64,000 bases of DNA, from assembly GCF_001640805.2 (NCBI RefSeq), contig NC_066851.1:7601712-7665711 (forward strand). Reading direction: 5' to 3'. The stretch comes from Lates calcarifer (taxonomy: Eukaryota > Chordata > Actinopteri > Centropomidae). Shown one piece after another: positions 49,960-60,613 of the stretch (position 1 is the first letter of the stretch; every line of letters starts with the position of its first letter). A program made the position numbers and the translations under genes. The notes under the pieces are model-generated. The model ran no database searches. It was not told the origin of the DNA and saw only the letters and a list, made by a program, of their open reading frames with translations.

Positions 49960-52900
49960 ATCATAGTAGCCCTGACTGGAATGTTAACATTAACTAGTCT
50001 TCTTCTGCCAGGGTTTCCATGACAAAAAAATCTTCTATGAATATTTGGGACACCTAGGGTCTACTGTGCCACTTAATGGAGAGAGGATGACCCAAGAATA
50101 AAGCCCCTTGTCACCCTATCCTCCAGGTTCAGGTACTGCACTTAAGGTTTCGTACACATTAGTGGGCTCTGCTATGAAGAACGCAGCACGTGAAACACAA
50201 GCACACTGGATCATGTTGAGACTGATTGAGTTACATGTGTAGCGAGCAGGGCAGATTCCCCTAATTTAAGGGGTCACACACACCTCTTCTGACAGTGACG
50301 ATGATGTAATAGAGCGGCAGAGGTAGACCAAGAGGCTAGTTTTTCCTCTCTATCCTGACCTGGTGGGTTACAACTGCTGCAGTGACTTGTACAGCCATAT
50401 TAGCTAACAAGTAAAACACACCAATCCATGAGTCTCTGTTTGGATACAGTCTTCAAAGTCTCAGATCTATGTTGTTCTAGGCTGGCCTCACTTCCCGTCA
50501 TTCAGATTGTAGGAGAAATGCCTCATTAGCCATTGGTTTCCTGGTTGGAGAGCACAAATGAGACAAGCTCTTGCTCTGCCTAATAGATTGAACTAAGCTT
50601 TTTCCTCTGGATATATTGGCACAACATGATATTATACAGGAGACATTTGTTCAGGCACAACTAAGATCATGGCCACAAGCATAGCAATGATCCATCCTAT
50701 AATCTCCTGACATGAAACATGAATTAACTTCTGAATATGCCTTCCTATAAAAATACAAAGAGAGTGATTGCACAGCCCCTCTTCAAATTGGTGTAATAAC
50801 ACACTGCCAGAGCGATTAGGCCAGTTTCCAGAGAGTCAGTCAGCCAGACAGTTACAAAGAAACAATGACAGGCCAGGTGCTGCAAAAGCAAATTCACAGT
50901 GCTGAAACAACAGCACACAGCAACAACAGCACAGCCACTCTACAGCAGTAACAGGCCATTAATCTTTGTCCCCTAACACATGATGCTGACTGCAGCACTG
51001 CCATATAACTTGGGAAAAATAAACTGCTCTATTGATTTTCCTATAAAAAAGCGGCACTCAGTTGCCTAGAATACCTCCCAAGGGGCAGAGAAAGTAAACC
51101 CTATTTTAACTGAAAAGCAACATGTAAACAGGAAGCAAATCATGTGTGAAATTCAAGCCAGTTTAAGTCATGGTATTATTCCAAAGGTTCACTGTGGATC
51201 AACTGGTAAAGAATGTACCAGTTGGCCTTGCATGTAATTTCATGCAACTGCACTGAGTAAAGTGACTGCTGAAAAAGGTCATTGTGTTTCCATAAAAACA
51301 GAGCATCACATGGCATAAGTCTGATTATCACATGTTGTAACTGATAGCACAATAGGACACGAGCAGCTCTCGCCAAGGACTTTTAAATAAACTACACAAC
51401 AGACTCCTCATGTCTACTCTGATTTTACATTAACCATGCCATATTTTCTCACATATGGGGAAGAGAAACTTAAGTCCTGACTGGACATTATATGCGTGTT
51501 TACTATGAATTGGCTCTAGACTGTGGACTGACATTGTTCACCCTGATCATCCCTACAGAAATACTGCTTTGTTGGGACCTCTGTCTGGCATGTTGCAGGC
51601 TCTCAACTCCACTGTTCCCATGGGACTGTCCTGAAAGACATACACAAACACAGAGCAGTTCTGTGTTTCTTGTGCCATCCAGACTTAAAAGCACTTATCC
51701 AAAATGTTTACTGGCAGGCTATGCTGTCACTGCTGGCAAGAGTATGGAAGTCTGGAGGCTGCAGGAGGCTTTGCAACCACTAGCGTGACCTTGGCACAGT
51801 TGCAGCCAAGAGAGACGCATACACAAGTAGAGATAAAGCCTGTCTGTTTCTCTTAACTCATCTACATTCTGTTCACTGCCATACAGTCAGGTCATACGGT
51901 GGTGGCAAATGACTCATGGGCATGCCTGCCCTGAATTTATTTAGAGAAGCTTTGGAAAACTGCGAAAAACGGATTGAAAACATAATACTGTAACATAATG
52001 ATACACATTAATAACAGCAAATCTCTCTCACCATCCAGGAGAAGTAACACAAAACAACCACCTATGTCATGTCAGAACGGCTTTCAAGAAAATCACTCGG
52101 TCTGATTCAATCAGGCAGTGCTGTGATCAATATAAAGAAATGGAAGGACCACGGTTTCAAAGAGGAAAGATTTCAAAGTATATCTTGTGTTACAATGATT
52201 CATACATGATACATGATACACACCTGCACTTTAATCCTTTTCAGACTCATGTCACAGTAATACATTACACAATTATCACAGCACATAAATACATCAGATT
52301 TAGGGGTTCATATTACCCCTTTTACCATGTGATGTGTGGAGGTGCCAAGCGAAACAGACAAGGGTGGATGCTGGGAAGAGAGACTCTTCAGCCAACCAAC
52401 ACAGATGATATCTAATCTGCTGAGCTGTGATGAGGTCAAGGGTCGACCCTCCCCTCTTACAAAGTCATTAAATCATGCTCATTTGCAACTGAGAGCAATA
52501 AATGCTGACAATGCTGAGCTTCACCTCATTGCCCTCAAAGATGAGTACAATGTAAAGTGTTCCCATGGCAAAGAGCAACTGTAACTATAAACAGTGCAGG
52601 TATAAAACTGCAAAATCATCAAAGTATCACTTAACTGGGACAGTCAGCAACTGTTAATTTGTAAACAGTGTTGTCGCTGCTCAATCAAAACAGACACTCA
52701 TGTACTAGAGGTATAATTAGTCAGCTTTGATATGTGGCAGTGCCCTAACAGATCTGACACTGCTGTGCATGGGGAGCACACACAGTTCTTTATCAGCTGT
52801 TCCCAGAGGCCCGGCTCACAGCAGTGTGCCTATGGCAACCTGTATGCCTGCCTTTGTCTCCCATGACTGTGTTTAACACAGCAGAGTAAGAACAACTGTA

Positions 52901-54585
52901 TCAATAATAGATGTGGACATGTCAGACGCTGGTATATAACACAGAGCCATGCTGGAGCGATAAAGGCAAAAGGCTATCGCAGGCCCGACACAGAGACATC
53001 TAGAAAACACACAGTGGAAGAAACTTCTGTACACAATTGGCTGTGCAATCCAAAGAGGGAGGGGCGGAGAGAGAAGAGCTGGCCACATATGTAAACCTTC
53101 CAGGCCTAGGGATGATGTAACCTCTCCTAAAGGCTGTGAAAGGTAGTTAGAGAAATAATGTGAGCAAGGTTGTTCCCATCAGCCTCCACTGCTCTGCCTC
53201 ATCAATACCTCACAACTAAGGCCTCTCTTTAAAGAGAGCAGCTAAAGAATAGAACTTTTACAGGCCTGTGTTGACCGAATGACACACCCCAACACTATGG
53301 CCACGTACACAATGTTACAAATGCACAATCTGATTAAACTTAAATGAGACAGATTTACAGATAAACATCATTTTTTATTAAGATAACCACAAGTATCTAC
53401 TCTAAGAAGTAACATTTACAAATGTTTTTCAGAGCTGCAAGCAACCACCATTACTACTGTGTGTTGCTCTGGTCAGTGACTCCCCACTGCACCAACACCC
53501 ACATGCTCTCCCAGGCAATGCAAGACCCCATTCCCCCTTCCACTCCCCCCTTCCACCTATAAAGCTCCATTCTCCCCCTTTTCTTCCCTCTGCCATTTTC
53601 CCGCCCTGGAAAGCAACAGGCTGAAGAAAAGAAAACAACCATTCACCACCACCCTCTGCCACCATCGTAACCCCTGAAGCAGACACAATCTGATGCATAA
53701 GTAGAGTTTTAGGGAAAGCAGAATTGCCGTAGAGATGATATCATAAAAAAAGAATGATCAGAAAATCATCTGTCATACTCCCTGATGCATCACCATACAG
53801 AATTGTGCTTTCCAGAGATAACATAATACAACATTATAACAACCAGTGTCAGAAACACCACTAATGACAAATGCTTGTAACATTCAGCAGTAAAATTTCA
53901 CAATCCTTTGTCATTGTCTTGTCGTATAAGTTAGTAGTCTCCCACATAACTGATCTATCTTATGGAGATCTTTGATGGTTGACAAAGTGATGTCCCAAAC
54001 TTAAACTCAAATGACTGGTTTGAGTCTAATTCCAGTGTCCATTAATGGTCCGACAGATCACTTTTAGACGTTACATATTGTATCAATCAACTTAAAAGCA
54101 TGAAAATACAACTCCAGCCAAGTGCCCAAACGTTCAAGGGCTGAATCGGCTGATGTAGACCACAACTACTGGGCTTTAGTAACCGAATTAGCGCCCAATT
54201 TTCAGCATGGCATGCTCGTCCTTCCCCACGATGGGGGGAAAAACTGCATCCGCCCCGAGTGTGATACTGCAGGCTCCACATGGCCACAATGGCAAAGACC
54301 GTTATGGATGAAAAACTGAAAAATTGAACTTCACGTAACAAGAAATCTCTTTAGTGTTTATGTCAAGCAGAGAACCCCCGAGTGAAACACGAACGTGCTG
54401 CTAGCTTGAGTGGTCTTCGCTAAACAAAAAACCCTTGATTTGAAACCCTTGAAACGTGAGAGACAGCGTTATTTTCCTTCCCAAAGCAGAGATGAGACAT
54501 TTATCAGCACAGTGACTAAATACGTGTTAGGTTTTACGTGGGCTAAAATGAAAAACTTCTCTCATGCGACTTGCTGCTGTCTTAC

Positions 54586-54654
54586 CTTCACAAACAGCTC
54601 GATAACGGGTTCGTTATCCGCCTTTACTCCGTTCTGCGGTACCGACAGCGACAT
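54586..54654 (-). CDS. clic4: clic4 exon 1 (start codon)
   Basis: The 23 codons run from ATG (54652-54654) to donor AAG-GTAAGAC. The peptide begins MSLSVPQNGVKADNEP and ends VIELFVK, matching the CLIC4 N-terminus (M-LS-P-NG-K--EP-IELFVK). Kozak context is good (A at -3). Phase 0 joins exon 2 at Ala-Gly-Ser-Asp. This short N-terminus separates CLIC4 from longer CLIC5B/CLIC6 forms. Confidence 0.93.
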
Positions 54655-55010
54655 TGTGGATGCTACTTTTTGAAGTTTTGCTAAAGAAAGAATGGGTTTT
54701 TTCTTGCTACCACGCCCGATTTAGCTCGGTCCACTTCTCCACCACCCTTTTTCCGCACTGAAGCCCAGTAGGCGCTTTTTTCTCCCCAGGGAGGACCCGG
54801 TGCTGGAAGCAGAGAGTCTGTTTAACAGAGCGGACAGAGAGGCCGCGGTGTCTGCCAGAAACAATTGTTTGAACGCTGATGTGTAACTTCAAGCTAGCTT
54901 AACTACAGAAACATCGTTGGCTCGCGAGGCTCTTTACGGTGGCTGAGCGGTGATGGTGAGGACGGCTGGGAAGAAGCAACGGGAATATTTAAGGCCGTGA
55001 TGTCATCTGC
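54655..55010 (-). promoter_or_regulatory. clic4: clic4 5' UTR and promoter region
   Basis: CpG-containing sequence upstream of the clic4 ATG. On the minus strand a TGACATCA (CRE-like, + strand 54998-55005) is followed about 10 bp later by TTAAATATT (TATA-like, + strand 54984-54992). A start site around 54950-54960 would suit that spacing. Assignment is by motif and position only. Confidence 0.45.
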
Positions 55011-55549
55011 AGCGCAAACATACAAAATGTGGGAGGGTTTGATGAAGGAGGAGAATGAGGAGGATGCCTGAGAGCCGCTCAGTGGCTGCAGAGACACAAC
55101 GCCTTGAGTGCTCCGTGTTGGTCCTGGGACAGATGTATATTCTGCTCTGTCAGAAAATAAAACCATTTGAATAAGTCGCCTGCCGCTCTTAAACTCATTT
55201 ATTTTAGAAATAAGCAGGAAAGCCTCAGTTTTCTCATTAGAACGGTAATTTAGTCTACGTAGTCCTCTTTTTAAATAGTTTATCAGTAATTATTTAAGTT
55301 ATCTTTAATTTTGTCCCAATGCTTACAAAAAAAACTGTGGTTTTAATGGTTTTCTCAAATAGTTATTTGCTATTTGTCATTAGACAGTACAATTCAAGAA
55401 ATTAGTTGAGAGTTAACTTTCACTGGCAGAAAGCGTCAGTGGATGTTTTGATTAGCAGATACATAAGACTGGGATGCTCATTTGAATGAGGCAGCACGTG
55501 CAGCCGTCATATACCCAGGTGTAGATGTACGAAACAGAACGAATGAACA
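55006..55549. other. short intergenic gap between srrm1 3' end and clic4 promoter
   Basis: About 0.55 kb of mostly AT-rich sequence with no gene or repeat recognised. It separates the srrm1 cleavage site from the clic4 promoter. Confidence 0.6.
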
Positions 55550-55554
55550 CACAT

Positions 55555-56289
55555 ATCCTATAAAAAGGTTTTTATTCTGAAAGGATGACCAGATGACAAG
55601 AGCCAGGGTTACTAAATACAAATCATATAGCAGTCCCACGGAGATTAGCTTGGTGCAAGAGTGTCAACATAAAATTGCATATCAATTCATTTGGAAAATT
55701 AAAGCATATTCTGTATCATATTAGACTGTTTTAGTCTTAAAACAAGATCTTTTCAAAGTCAGAAAAAACAGCTGGTTAAACGATGCCAAACACCTCTATT
55801 AAGTTACAATGTGGGACAAGACATTCTGTTAGGGCCTCTAACAGTGCACACAGCTGTACCACTGCTTTCACTAATAGAAGGCAGTAGTAACAGTATGTTA
55901 CTGTATGTTGGTTTTTCTCTACACTCCATAAGGTCAGTGGTTCATGCACATCAGAGACAATCACTGCACATGCAATCATTTCTCAATGGAATCTAGTGTA
56001 GGCTGTGGAAAATATCTGAAACCTGCCCAACTCAAACTTCGGTGCTTAAACCATTTCCCTGCTCAACAATTTAAAAGGATGGACAACACAAGCTTCTTTA
56101 CAGTTAAGATAATACACTAACTGACAACCAGGCTCTTAATGCAACACACTCTTCAGAATGTACCAAACCAGTAAAAAGAAAAACAAAAGACTCAAGAATT
56201 AACAATTTGTACATTCTAAAGCTGAACCAGGTTGATGACAAACATCAAGAGTGAGTGGAAAATTCAAAAGTAGAGAAAGCCTCTTGTCT
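55555..56289 (-). other. srrm1: srrm1 3' UTR
   Basis: Non-coding sequence of about 0.73 kb from the TGA at 56290 to just past the AATAAA at 55571-55576. No coding frame or repeat stands out. Confidence 0.6.
55571..55576 (-). terminator. srrm1: srrm1 poly(A) signal AATAAA
   Basis: TTTATT on + is AATAAA on minus, 0.7 kb after the stop. Cleavage is expected near 55555. Confidence 0.6.
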
Positions 56290-56400
56290 TCAGGACATCT
56301 GTGATGGAGACATCTGGGCCTTCCTCATGGAGCGCAGGGCCTTCTCCCTTAGGTGCTTCTCTAGGTCGTCCAAGCTGTCCTCTACTTCACTGTCTGATTC
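56290..56400 (-). CDS. srrm1: srrm1 last coding exon
   Basis: 111 nt, phase 0, acceptor TTTCAG. It encodes ESDSEVEDSLDDLEKHLREK, ALRSMRKAQMSPSQMS and TGA (56290-56292). The acidic stretch plus LDDLE-HLREKALRSMRKAQ is the highly conserved SRRM1 C-terminus. Confidence 0.95.
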   Translation of the reverse strand, partial: ESDSEVEDSLDDLEKHLREKALRSMRKAQMSPSQMS

Positions 56401-56553
56401 CTGAAAGAACAGCATGAAATGTGTCACTTGACTCAGCCACCTGCACACAAATAAGATTGTCAGTCCAGAGCACGTAAAATAATATTTAGTATTTCATCTA
56501 TTTAACAGAAATCAGAAAGTTTTAATTGCTAAAATCACAGAAAAACCTTTTAC

Positions 56554-56728
56554 CTTTCTTGAATCTGCATCTTCCTCCACACCCTGGTTTTCCTGTCCGT
56601 CTCCATGAACAGCAGGTGCCACTCTTCTCCTTCTTATGCTTCTTGTGCTTCTTATGCTTCTTCTCTTTCTTATGTTTCTTTTCCTTCTTCTTCTTCTTTT
56701 TCTTTCCACTGCCGTCAACGTCAGAGTT
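56554..56728 (-). CDS. srrm1: srrm1 penultimate exon (Lys/His-rich), with frameshift
   Basis: The exon starts NSDVDGSG and continues with a Lys/His-rich run (K-E-K-K-H-K-K repeats), in frame with the upstream exon. After the KKEK end of that run the expected downstream reading (VAPAVHGDGQENQGVEEDAD, SRK) is in the next frame. That frame joins the last exon in phase 0. The exon is 175 nt although both ends are phase 0. The break is at about 56621-56628 (minus GAGAAG-A-GTGGCACC), most simply one surplus base, though a 2-nt loss cannot be excluded. If real, the conserved C-terminus would be replaced and would terminate within a few codons of the last exon. Confidence 0.9.
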
Positions 56729-57346
56729 CTGCAACAAAACAGCCTTTTATGAGGACGACATTAAGTGCTACTAAATGACACCACAAACAACATCACAAGC
56801 ATGATACTCCAAGCATACTTCCTGTGCCAAGGAGGGATTATGCCGCAATAGGGTTCCCGCTTACTTGAAGAAGTATTTTCCAGGGATTTTTCAGCAATTT
56901 GGAGAATTGGTTTTCTGGCTCAAGATGCATTCAAAGACTCTCAGTATTCAAGGTCATTAAAAGTGTTTAAAAGATGGAATGATGTTACACATTTAACCAT
57001 CATTAATTAAAACCCCGCAAATTTCTATCTTTCCACCTCAATGTTACTGAGGTGAGGTTGGATAACAAGATAATGATGGCTAAAATACTCATCATAAAAT
57101 TATTAAGACTATTAGGATAGTGGATGGAAGAAAATATAGCAACATGTAACAACCTAATGATAATCTTGTTTCATATTAAAAACATCCAGGCAACACAATT
57201 TTGAGGCCACACCAGGAAGTTTTAAATCAAGGTTTTGCTGAAATTAATTTGTGAAAATTATGCATGTGCAGACTGACATGTTATAAACCTGTACATGTTA
57301 ATACTACCTTTAGACAACCATATGTTAATAAGATAAAATGTCAAAC
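56729..57346 (-). other. srrm1: srrm1 intron
   Basis: A 618-bp intron. Donor GTTTGA (minus) after AAG is a weak match; acceptor TTGTTGCAG. It is AT-rich with no feature recognised. Confidence 0.8.
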
Positions 57347-57533
57347 CTTGCTTGGGGACTGACTTCCAGAAGCACTGCTGGCCTTTTTGGCAGGTGGTGG
57401 TGACACACTGGCAGAGCGAGACGGTGATGGTGAGGCAGATGCAAGGGCTGGACGTTTCTGAGCTGCTGGTTGAGGAGACACAGATCTTGATCTGGAAGAT
57501 GCTCTCCTCATAGGCTGGGGGCTTGGAGAAGGT
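57347..57533 (-). CDS. srrm1: srrm1 coding exon (SP/AK-rich)
   Basis: 187 nt (1 + 62 codons). It encodes PSPSPQPMRRASSRSRSVSP, then Ala/Pro/Ser-rich sequence with SASPSPSRSASVSPPPAKKA and ends GSQSPSK. Acceptor TTCTCCACAG, weak donor GTTTGA. The alternative frame also lacks stops, but only this one chains in phase and gives RS/SP repeats. Confidence 0.9.
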
Positions 57534-57632
57534 CTGTGGAGAAGATACAGGTGACATCAGGAGGACATTCAAAGAGTAAAAAAAACAGGTACATTATTCT
57601 GACGGTGGGATAAATACTTGCTCCTTGTTTAC

Positions 57633-58115
57633 CTCTGGTTGCTGCGTGGCTCTGGGGTACGGGACACTCTGCGGATGGGTTTGCCACTGTGTAATGGGGA
57701 TTGCTGTCTCCGCTGGTTAGATGGAGATGTGCTGGAGGTGTTAAAACGTCCCTGGGGACTGGCGGAACCCCTGTGAACACGACTGCGGTTTACAGGGGAT
57801 GGGGATAGGCGGTTGGGTGCTGCTGCGGGGGATCGTGTATCCCTGCTTTGCCAGCCAGAAGGCAACATGGGGCTCCTCCTGTGTCTGGGTGGTGATGAGG
57901 AGGATGGAGGTGTGCGTCTCCTTTGAGCAGGCGAACTTCTGCGCTTGGGTGACCTGGAGGGACGTCGCTTGGCTCCTGGAGATGAACGTTTTGCAGGAGA
58001 GCTAGACATCTTCCTCTTCTGTGGCGGCAAGGGCGAGGGGCTGTAGCGACGCTGAATGGGGGGAGAATAGCGTCTGGGGGATGGAGATCGTCGACGTGGA
58101 GGTGGGGAAGGAGAC
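57633..58115 (-). CDS. srrm1: srrm1 large RS/SP-rich exon
   Basis: 483 nt (1 + 160 codons + 2), the largest exon in view. It contains SPSPPPRRRSPSPRRYSPPI, QRRYSPSPLPPQKRK, KRSSPGAKRRPSRSPKRRSS, HRRSP and the conserved KPIRRVSRTPEPRSNQ near the end. The RRYSPPIQRRYSPSP and PIRRVSRTPEP blocks identify SRRM1. Acceptor CTTCTCAG, donor GTAAAC. Confidence 0.95.
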
Positions 58116-58209
58116 CTGAGAAGCATCACATGGCAACTGTCAGAAACCATCTATTGTCAATTATTAAGATTAAAATGATGGCTCCAGAAATAAAATTGTA
58201 TGTTTATAC

Positions 58210-58296
58210 CTGCGCCTAGGAGGAGAGGGAGATCTGCGACGTCGTGGGGGAGAAGGGGAGCGACGCCTGCGTGCAGGAGATGGAGAACGTCTTTTC
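58210..58296 (-). CDS. srrm1: srrm1 short RS-repeat exon
   Basis: 87 nt (1 + 28 codons + 2). It encodes three tandem RRRSPSP-type units (KRRSPSPARRRRSPSPPRRR and on). Acceptor CCCCTCCAG, donor GTATAA. It is a candidate for alternative inclusion because its length is a multiple of 3. Confidence 0.92.
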
Positions 58297-58421
58297 CTGG
58301 AGGGGAACAAATACAAAAAAATAAAAAATAGTACACAAGAACATATGAAAGACAGAGTCAACATAGATTTTAGAAATTAAATCACCCAGATGTTGTGCAA
58401 ATACTGTGCTTAGTGTCTGAC

Positions 58422-58557
58422 CTTGGAGAGGCATCCCTGTGTCGCCTACGCGGGGAAGGTGTACGGCTTCGTCTCCTCCTGACATCACCATTTCTGGCAC
58501 CTGGCCCTGCTGTTGGCCTCTTGGGCCCCTCATCTTCTGAGGAGGAAGATCCTGTAT
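58422..58557 (-). CDS. srrm1: srrm1 coding exon (SSSSEDE, RTPSPRRR)
   Basis: 136 nt (2 + 44 codons + 2). It encodes TGSSSSEDEGPKRPTAGP and then RRRRSRTPSPRRRHRDASP. Acceptor GTTTCAG, donor GTCAGA. The acidic Ser block after D is the conserved phospho-rich patch of SRRM1. Confidence 0.93.
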
Positions 58558-58775
58558 CTGAAACAGAAAAGAAAGACAGAGGGCATAAGCAACTGTTTTA
58601 CTGTAGCCTTAACTGTATGCGGTGAGGAAAAAACACCAAGGTTGGGGTTAGGGCACAGCTTCAAAAGTCCATGAGACGATGAGTGCAAGATGACATGGAC
58701 AGAGACTTGGTTAAAGAGAAGGGTTGGGTATGGGAGAGGAGAGAGGAAAGAAACGGGGATAAAAACGCTTTTAAC

Positions 58776-58862
58776 CTGAAGACGATTGCCGATTCTGCCT
58801 GCGATACTGACGTCGCTGCTGCACCGAATCTGCTGTTGCCCCTTTCTCATTTTTATCCTCCT
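58776..58862 (-). CDS. srrm1: srrm1 short exon (QQRRQYRRQN)
   Basis: 87 nt (2 + 28 codons + 1). It encodes EDKNEKGATADSVQQRRQYR and then RQNRQSSS. The ADSVQQRRQYRRQN-QSSSD motif spanning into the next exon is an SRRM1 signature. Acceptor CATTTCAG, donor GTTAAA (weak). Confidence 0.92.
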
Positions 58863-59657
58863 CTGAAATGTAGAGCATTGAGTGTCCCATCAGTGTTAGC
58901 AAAACCAGTGAAACAGACTGCCATGGACAAGTTACAAATACAGTAAACAGATTTATATCCCTGTGATTTGAGTTCTTGTTAGGTTTCAACATGGTATAGA
59001 TCAATGTGACCAAATATCTATACTACTATTGACCTTTGTGTTGGTATGAAGTGTTTCTGTTCACTCTGGAGTAATAAATGAACTGGGATCAATTTATGGT
59101 TATCACACAGAATCATCAGAGCAGGTTAACAAATGGGAGCACTGTAACGAGGTTGTTGGGCACAGATTTACTCAGCTTTCTTTACTCAACTATCTCTATT
59201 TGCTACAGTCTAAAATTATTCTTAACAAAAACCTCAGTAAAAGCCAAAGGCAGATTAGTCATTTTTTTAGAGTCAAAAGGAGATTCAAGCCTCTGAAAAT
59301 GTTATCGCATTTTTTCTGCACAGGTAGACCAAGCTTTAGCAATCTTGGATTGTTGTGCAATTTCACAAATGATCCTTTCCATCTTGTTGGCAGTGGCTGT
59401 TGTTGAACATTTTGTAATGGAACATGCTGAGTACACAAATCATGGTAAGTAAACTTTTGACAATGCTGTGTTGCAATGACTTTCAACAGGTGAACATCTG
59501 CACCATGCCCCTTCCTCTTGAAACCAGGGCAAACAGACTGGACAAAAAATGCCCATTTGCGGCCAAGTGGAACTCCATACAACTGGTCACCTCAGTTTGT
59601 GAGCCGTGAGGTGAAGGACCATTATTATTCTTTAGAAAGACATAATAAAACACTTAC
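58863..59657 (-). other. srrm1: srrm1 intron
   Basis: A 795-bp intron between donor GTAAGTG (59657 downwards) and acceptor CATTTCAG. No exon or repeat recognised. Confidence 0.8.
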
Positions 59658-59738
59658 CTGAGTCAGACCCCTCAGAATGTCTGGGCTTGGCATTATCAGG
59701 TGGAGAATCACCTCTTCCTCCTTGTTTTCGCTTTAAAC
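59658..59738 (-). CDS. srrm1: srrm1 short exon
   Basis: 81 nt (2 + 26 codons + 1). It encodes LKRKQGGRGDSPPDNAKPRH and SEGSDS. Phase fits both neighbours. Acceptor TTTTTCAG, donor GTAAGTG. It is less conserved than neighbouring exons, and its coding identity rests mainly on phase and position. Confidence 0.85.
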
Positions 59739-59934
59739 CTGAAAAACAAGGCACCAAAAATTTTAGATACACTTGCTCTTTGTATCTTCATTTACAAAGG
59801 AATTTAAGCAACACAAATTTGAAATATTGAAATCTAATTTCTACAAACTGGAAGGAGCCAGGGAACTGAAATGGTACATGGCTGTCAGTTTGAGTTGTTT
59901 ATATTAAGCAATAAAAAAATTATAAAGATCATAC

Positions 59935-60143
59935 CAGATGATCTGGGTGGGGATGGTGACCCCCGGCCTCTTCTAGCCCGTGGAGACATCGACCGCCTAT
60001 CCTTTCCTGCAGGACTAATGGAGGTGTCTGGATGATGGACCTGTTTTCGAGGTGGTGTGCTAGATATTCTTTTCATCGCTTTTTTAGGTGAGCAAGAGCC
60101 GGAGGAGCTGCTGCCAGAGGATGAAGCAGAGCGAGAGCGCCTC
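59935..60143 (-). CDS. srrm1: srrm1 coding exon (poly-Ser then RS)
   Basis: 209 nt (1 + 69 codons + 1). It encodes RRSRSASSSGSSSSGSCSPK, KAMKRISSTPPRKQ, and SPRARRGRGSPSPPRSS near the end. Acceptor TCCTGCAG, donor GTATGA. The SASSSGSSSS block followed by Pro/Lys-rich sequence parallels the same position in mammalian SRRM1. Confidence 0.93.
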
Positions 60144-60299
60144 CTGCAGGACACAAATACAGTAATACCATGAAAAAGGAAATCTAAGGTCCTAAGTCCT
60201 CTGAAAGGCCAGGATATAGTGTACACAATAGCACCATAATTTGCAATGTATGGCAATAACATACTAAAATAATAAACACAGGAAGAGATCACAATGGAA

Positions 60300-60352
60300 C
60301 TGAGGCTAGGTCACAGAGGGATGGCCCCTTTAACCACTAGGCCACCCTGTAT
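60300..60352 (-). repeat. possible tRNA-derived SINE head fragment
   Basis: On the minus strand GGTGGCCTAGTGGTTAAAG resembles the A-box head of fish tRNA-derived SINEs. No matching B-box was found, and the rest is decayed. It lies in an srrm1 intron just before an exon. Confidence 0.4.
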
Positions 60353-60366
60353 AGCATCTCACTGAC

Positions 60367-60486
60367 CTGCGGACCGGGGAGCGTCTGTGTCTGTGTCTGG
60401 AGCTGGTGGGACCACGTCGGGGTGGACTCCTTCTACGAGGAGACATTCTCCTCCTGGGACTTTGCCTTCTACGAGGGGAGTAAGAT
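60367..60486 (-). CDS. srrm1: srrm1 coding exon (SYSPRRR repeats)
   Basis: 120 nt (1 + 39 codons + 2). It encodes SYSPRRRQSPRRRMSPRRRS, PPRRGPTSSRHRHRRSPVR. Acceptor CTGGTCAG, donor GTCAGT. SYSPRRR-SPRRR-SPRRR is diagnostic of SRRM1. Confidence 0.95.
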
Positions 60487-60613
60487 CTGACCAGGTAGAG
60501 AGGGTGAAGTGAATGCATTACAACTTTGAAGTCCTTGATTTTACAGAAAAAAATTATTCAGACATAAGACTGGAAGACACTATTTAGATTACGTCATAAA
60601 TGTAAAACATTAC

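Larger units (their letters stand above)
43019..54585 (-). other. clic4: clic4 intron 1 (11.6 kb)
   Basis: Runs from donor GTAAGAC (54585 downwards) to acceptor TTTATTTAAG. It contains a (TA)n tract (44574-44607), CT-rich patches around 45780-45840, a hAT-type MITE (49786-49959) and otherwise unique sequence. No nested gene or further clic4 exon was recognised. The large first intron is the usual CLIC4 architecture. Confidence 0.8.
36320..54990 (-). other. clic4: clic4 gene, whole transcribed span
   Basis: Chloride intracellular channel 4 is a GST-omega-fold protein that is soluble in cytosol and nucleus and can insert in membranes. It also has glutaredoxin-like activity and roles in tubulogenesis. 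Six coding exons on the minus strand have coding lengths of 69, 111 (110 expected), 126, 107, 182 and 165 nt, and all junction phases fit. Without the extra base the product would be 252 aa, against 253 in mammals. Identity with CLIC4 is high along the whole chain, including the [14 protein letters not shown] redox motif and the K-E-F-TNTCP-D-EI tail. Exon 2 carries a +1 frameshift (42955). The gene faces runx3 tail to tail and follows srrm1 in the same direction. Confidence 0.93.

Noticed and set aside
54707..54892. Upstream open reading frame in the clic4 5' UTR
   Set aside because: The first codon is TTG (CAA on +), not ATG, so there is no good case for a translated uORF.
56526..56774. Phe/Leu/Cys-rich frame on + at 56.6 kb
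   Set aside because: Antisense of the Lys/His-rich srrm1 tract.
57258..57572. Minus-strand frame starting TFSKPPAYEES over an srrm1 exon
   Set aside because: Alternative frame of the real exon. Only the PSPSPQPMRR frame fits both splice phases and the RS/SP composition.
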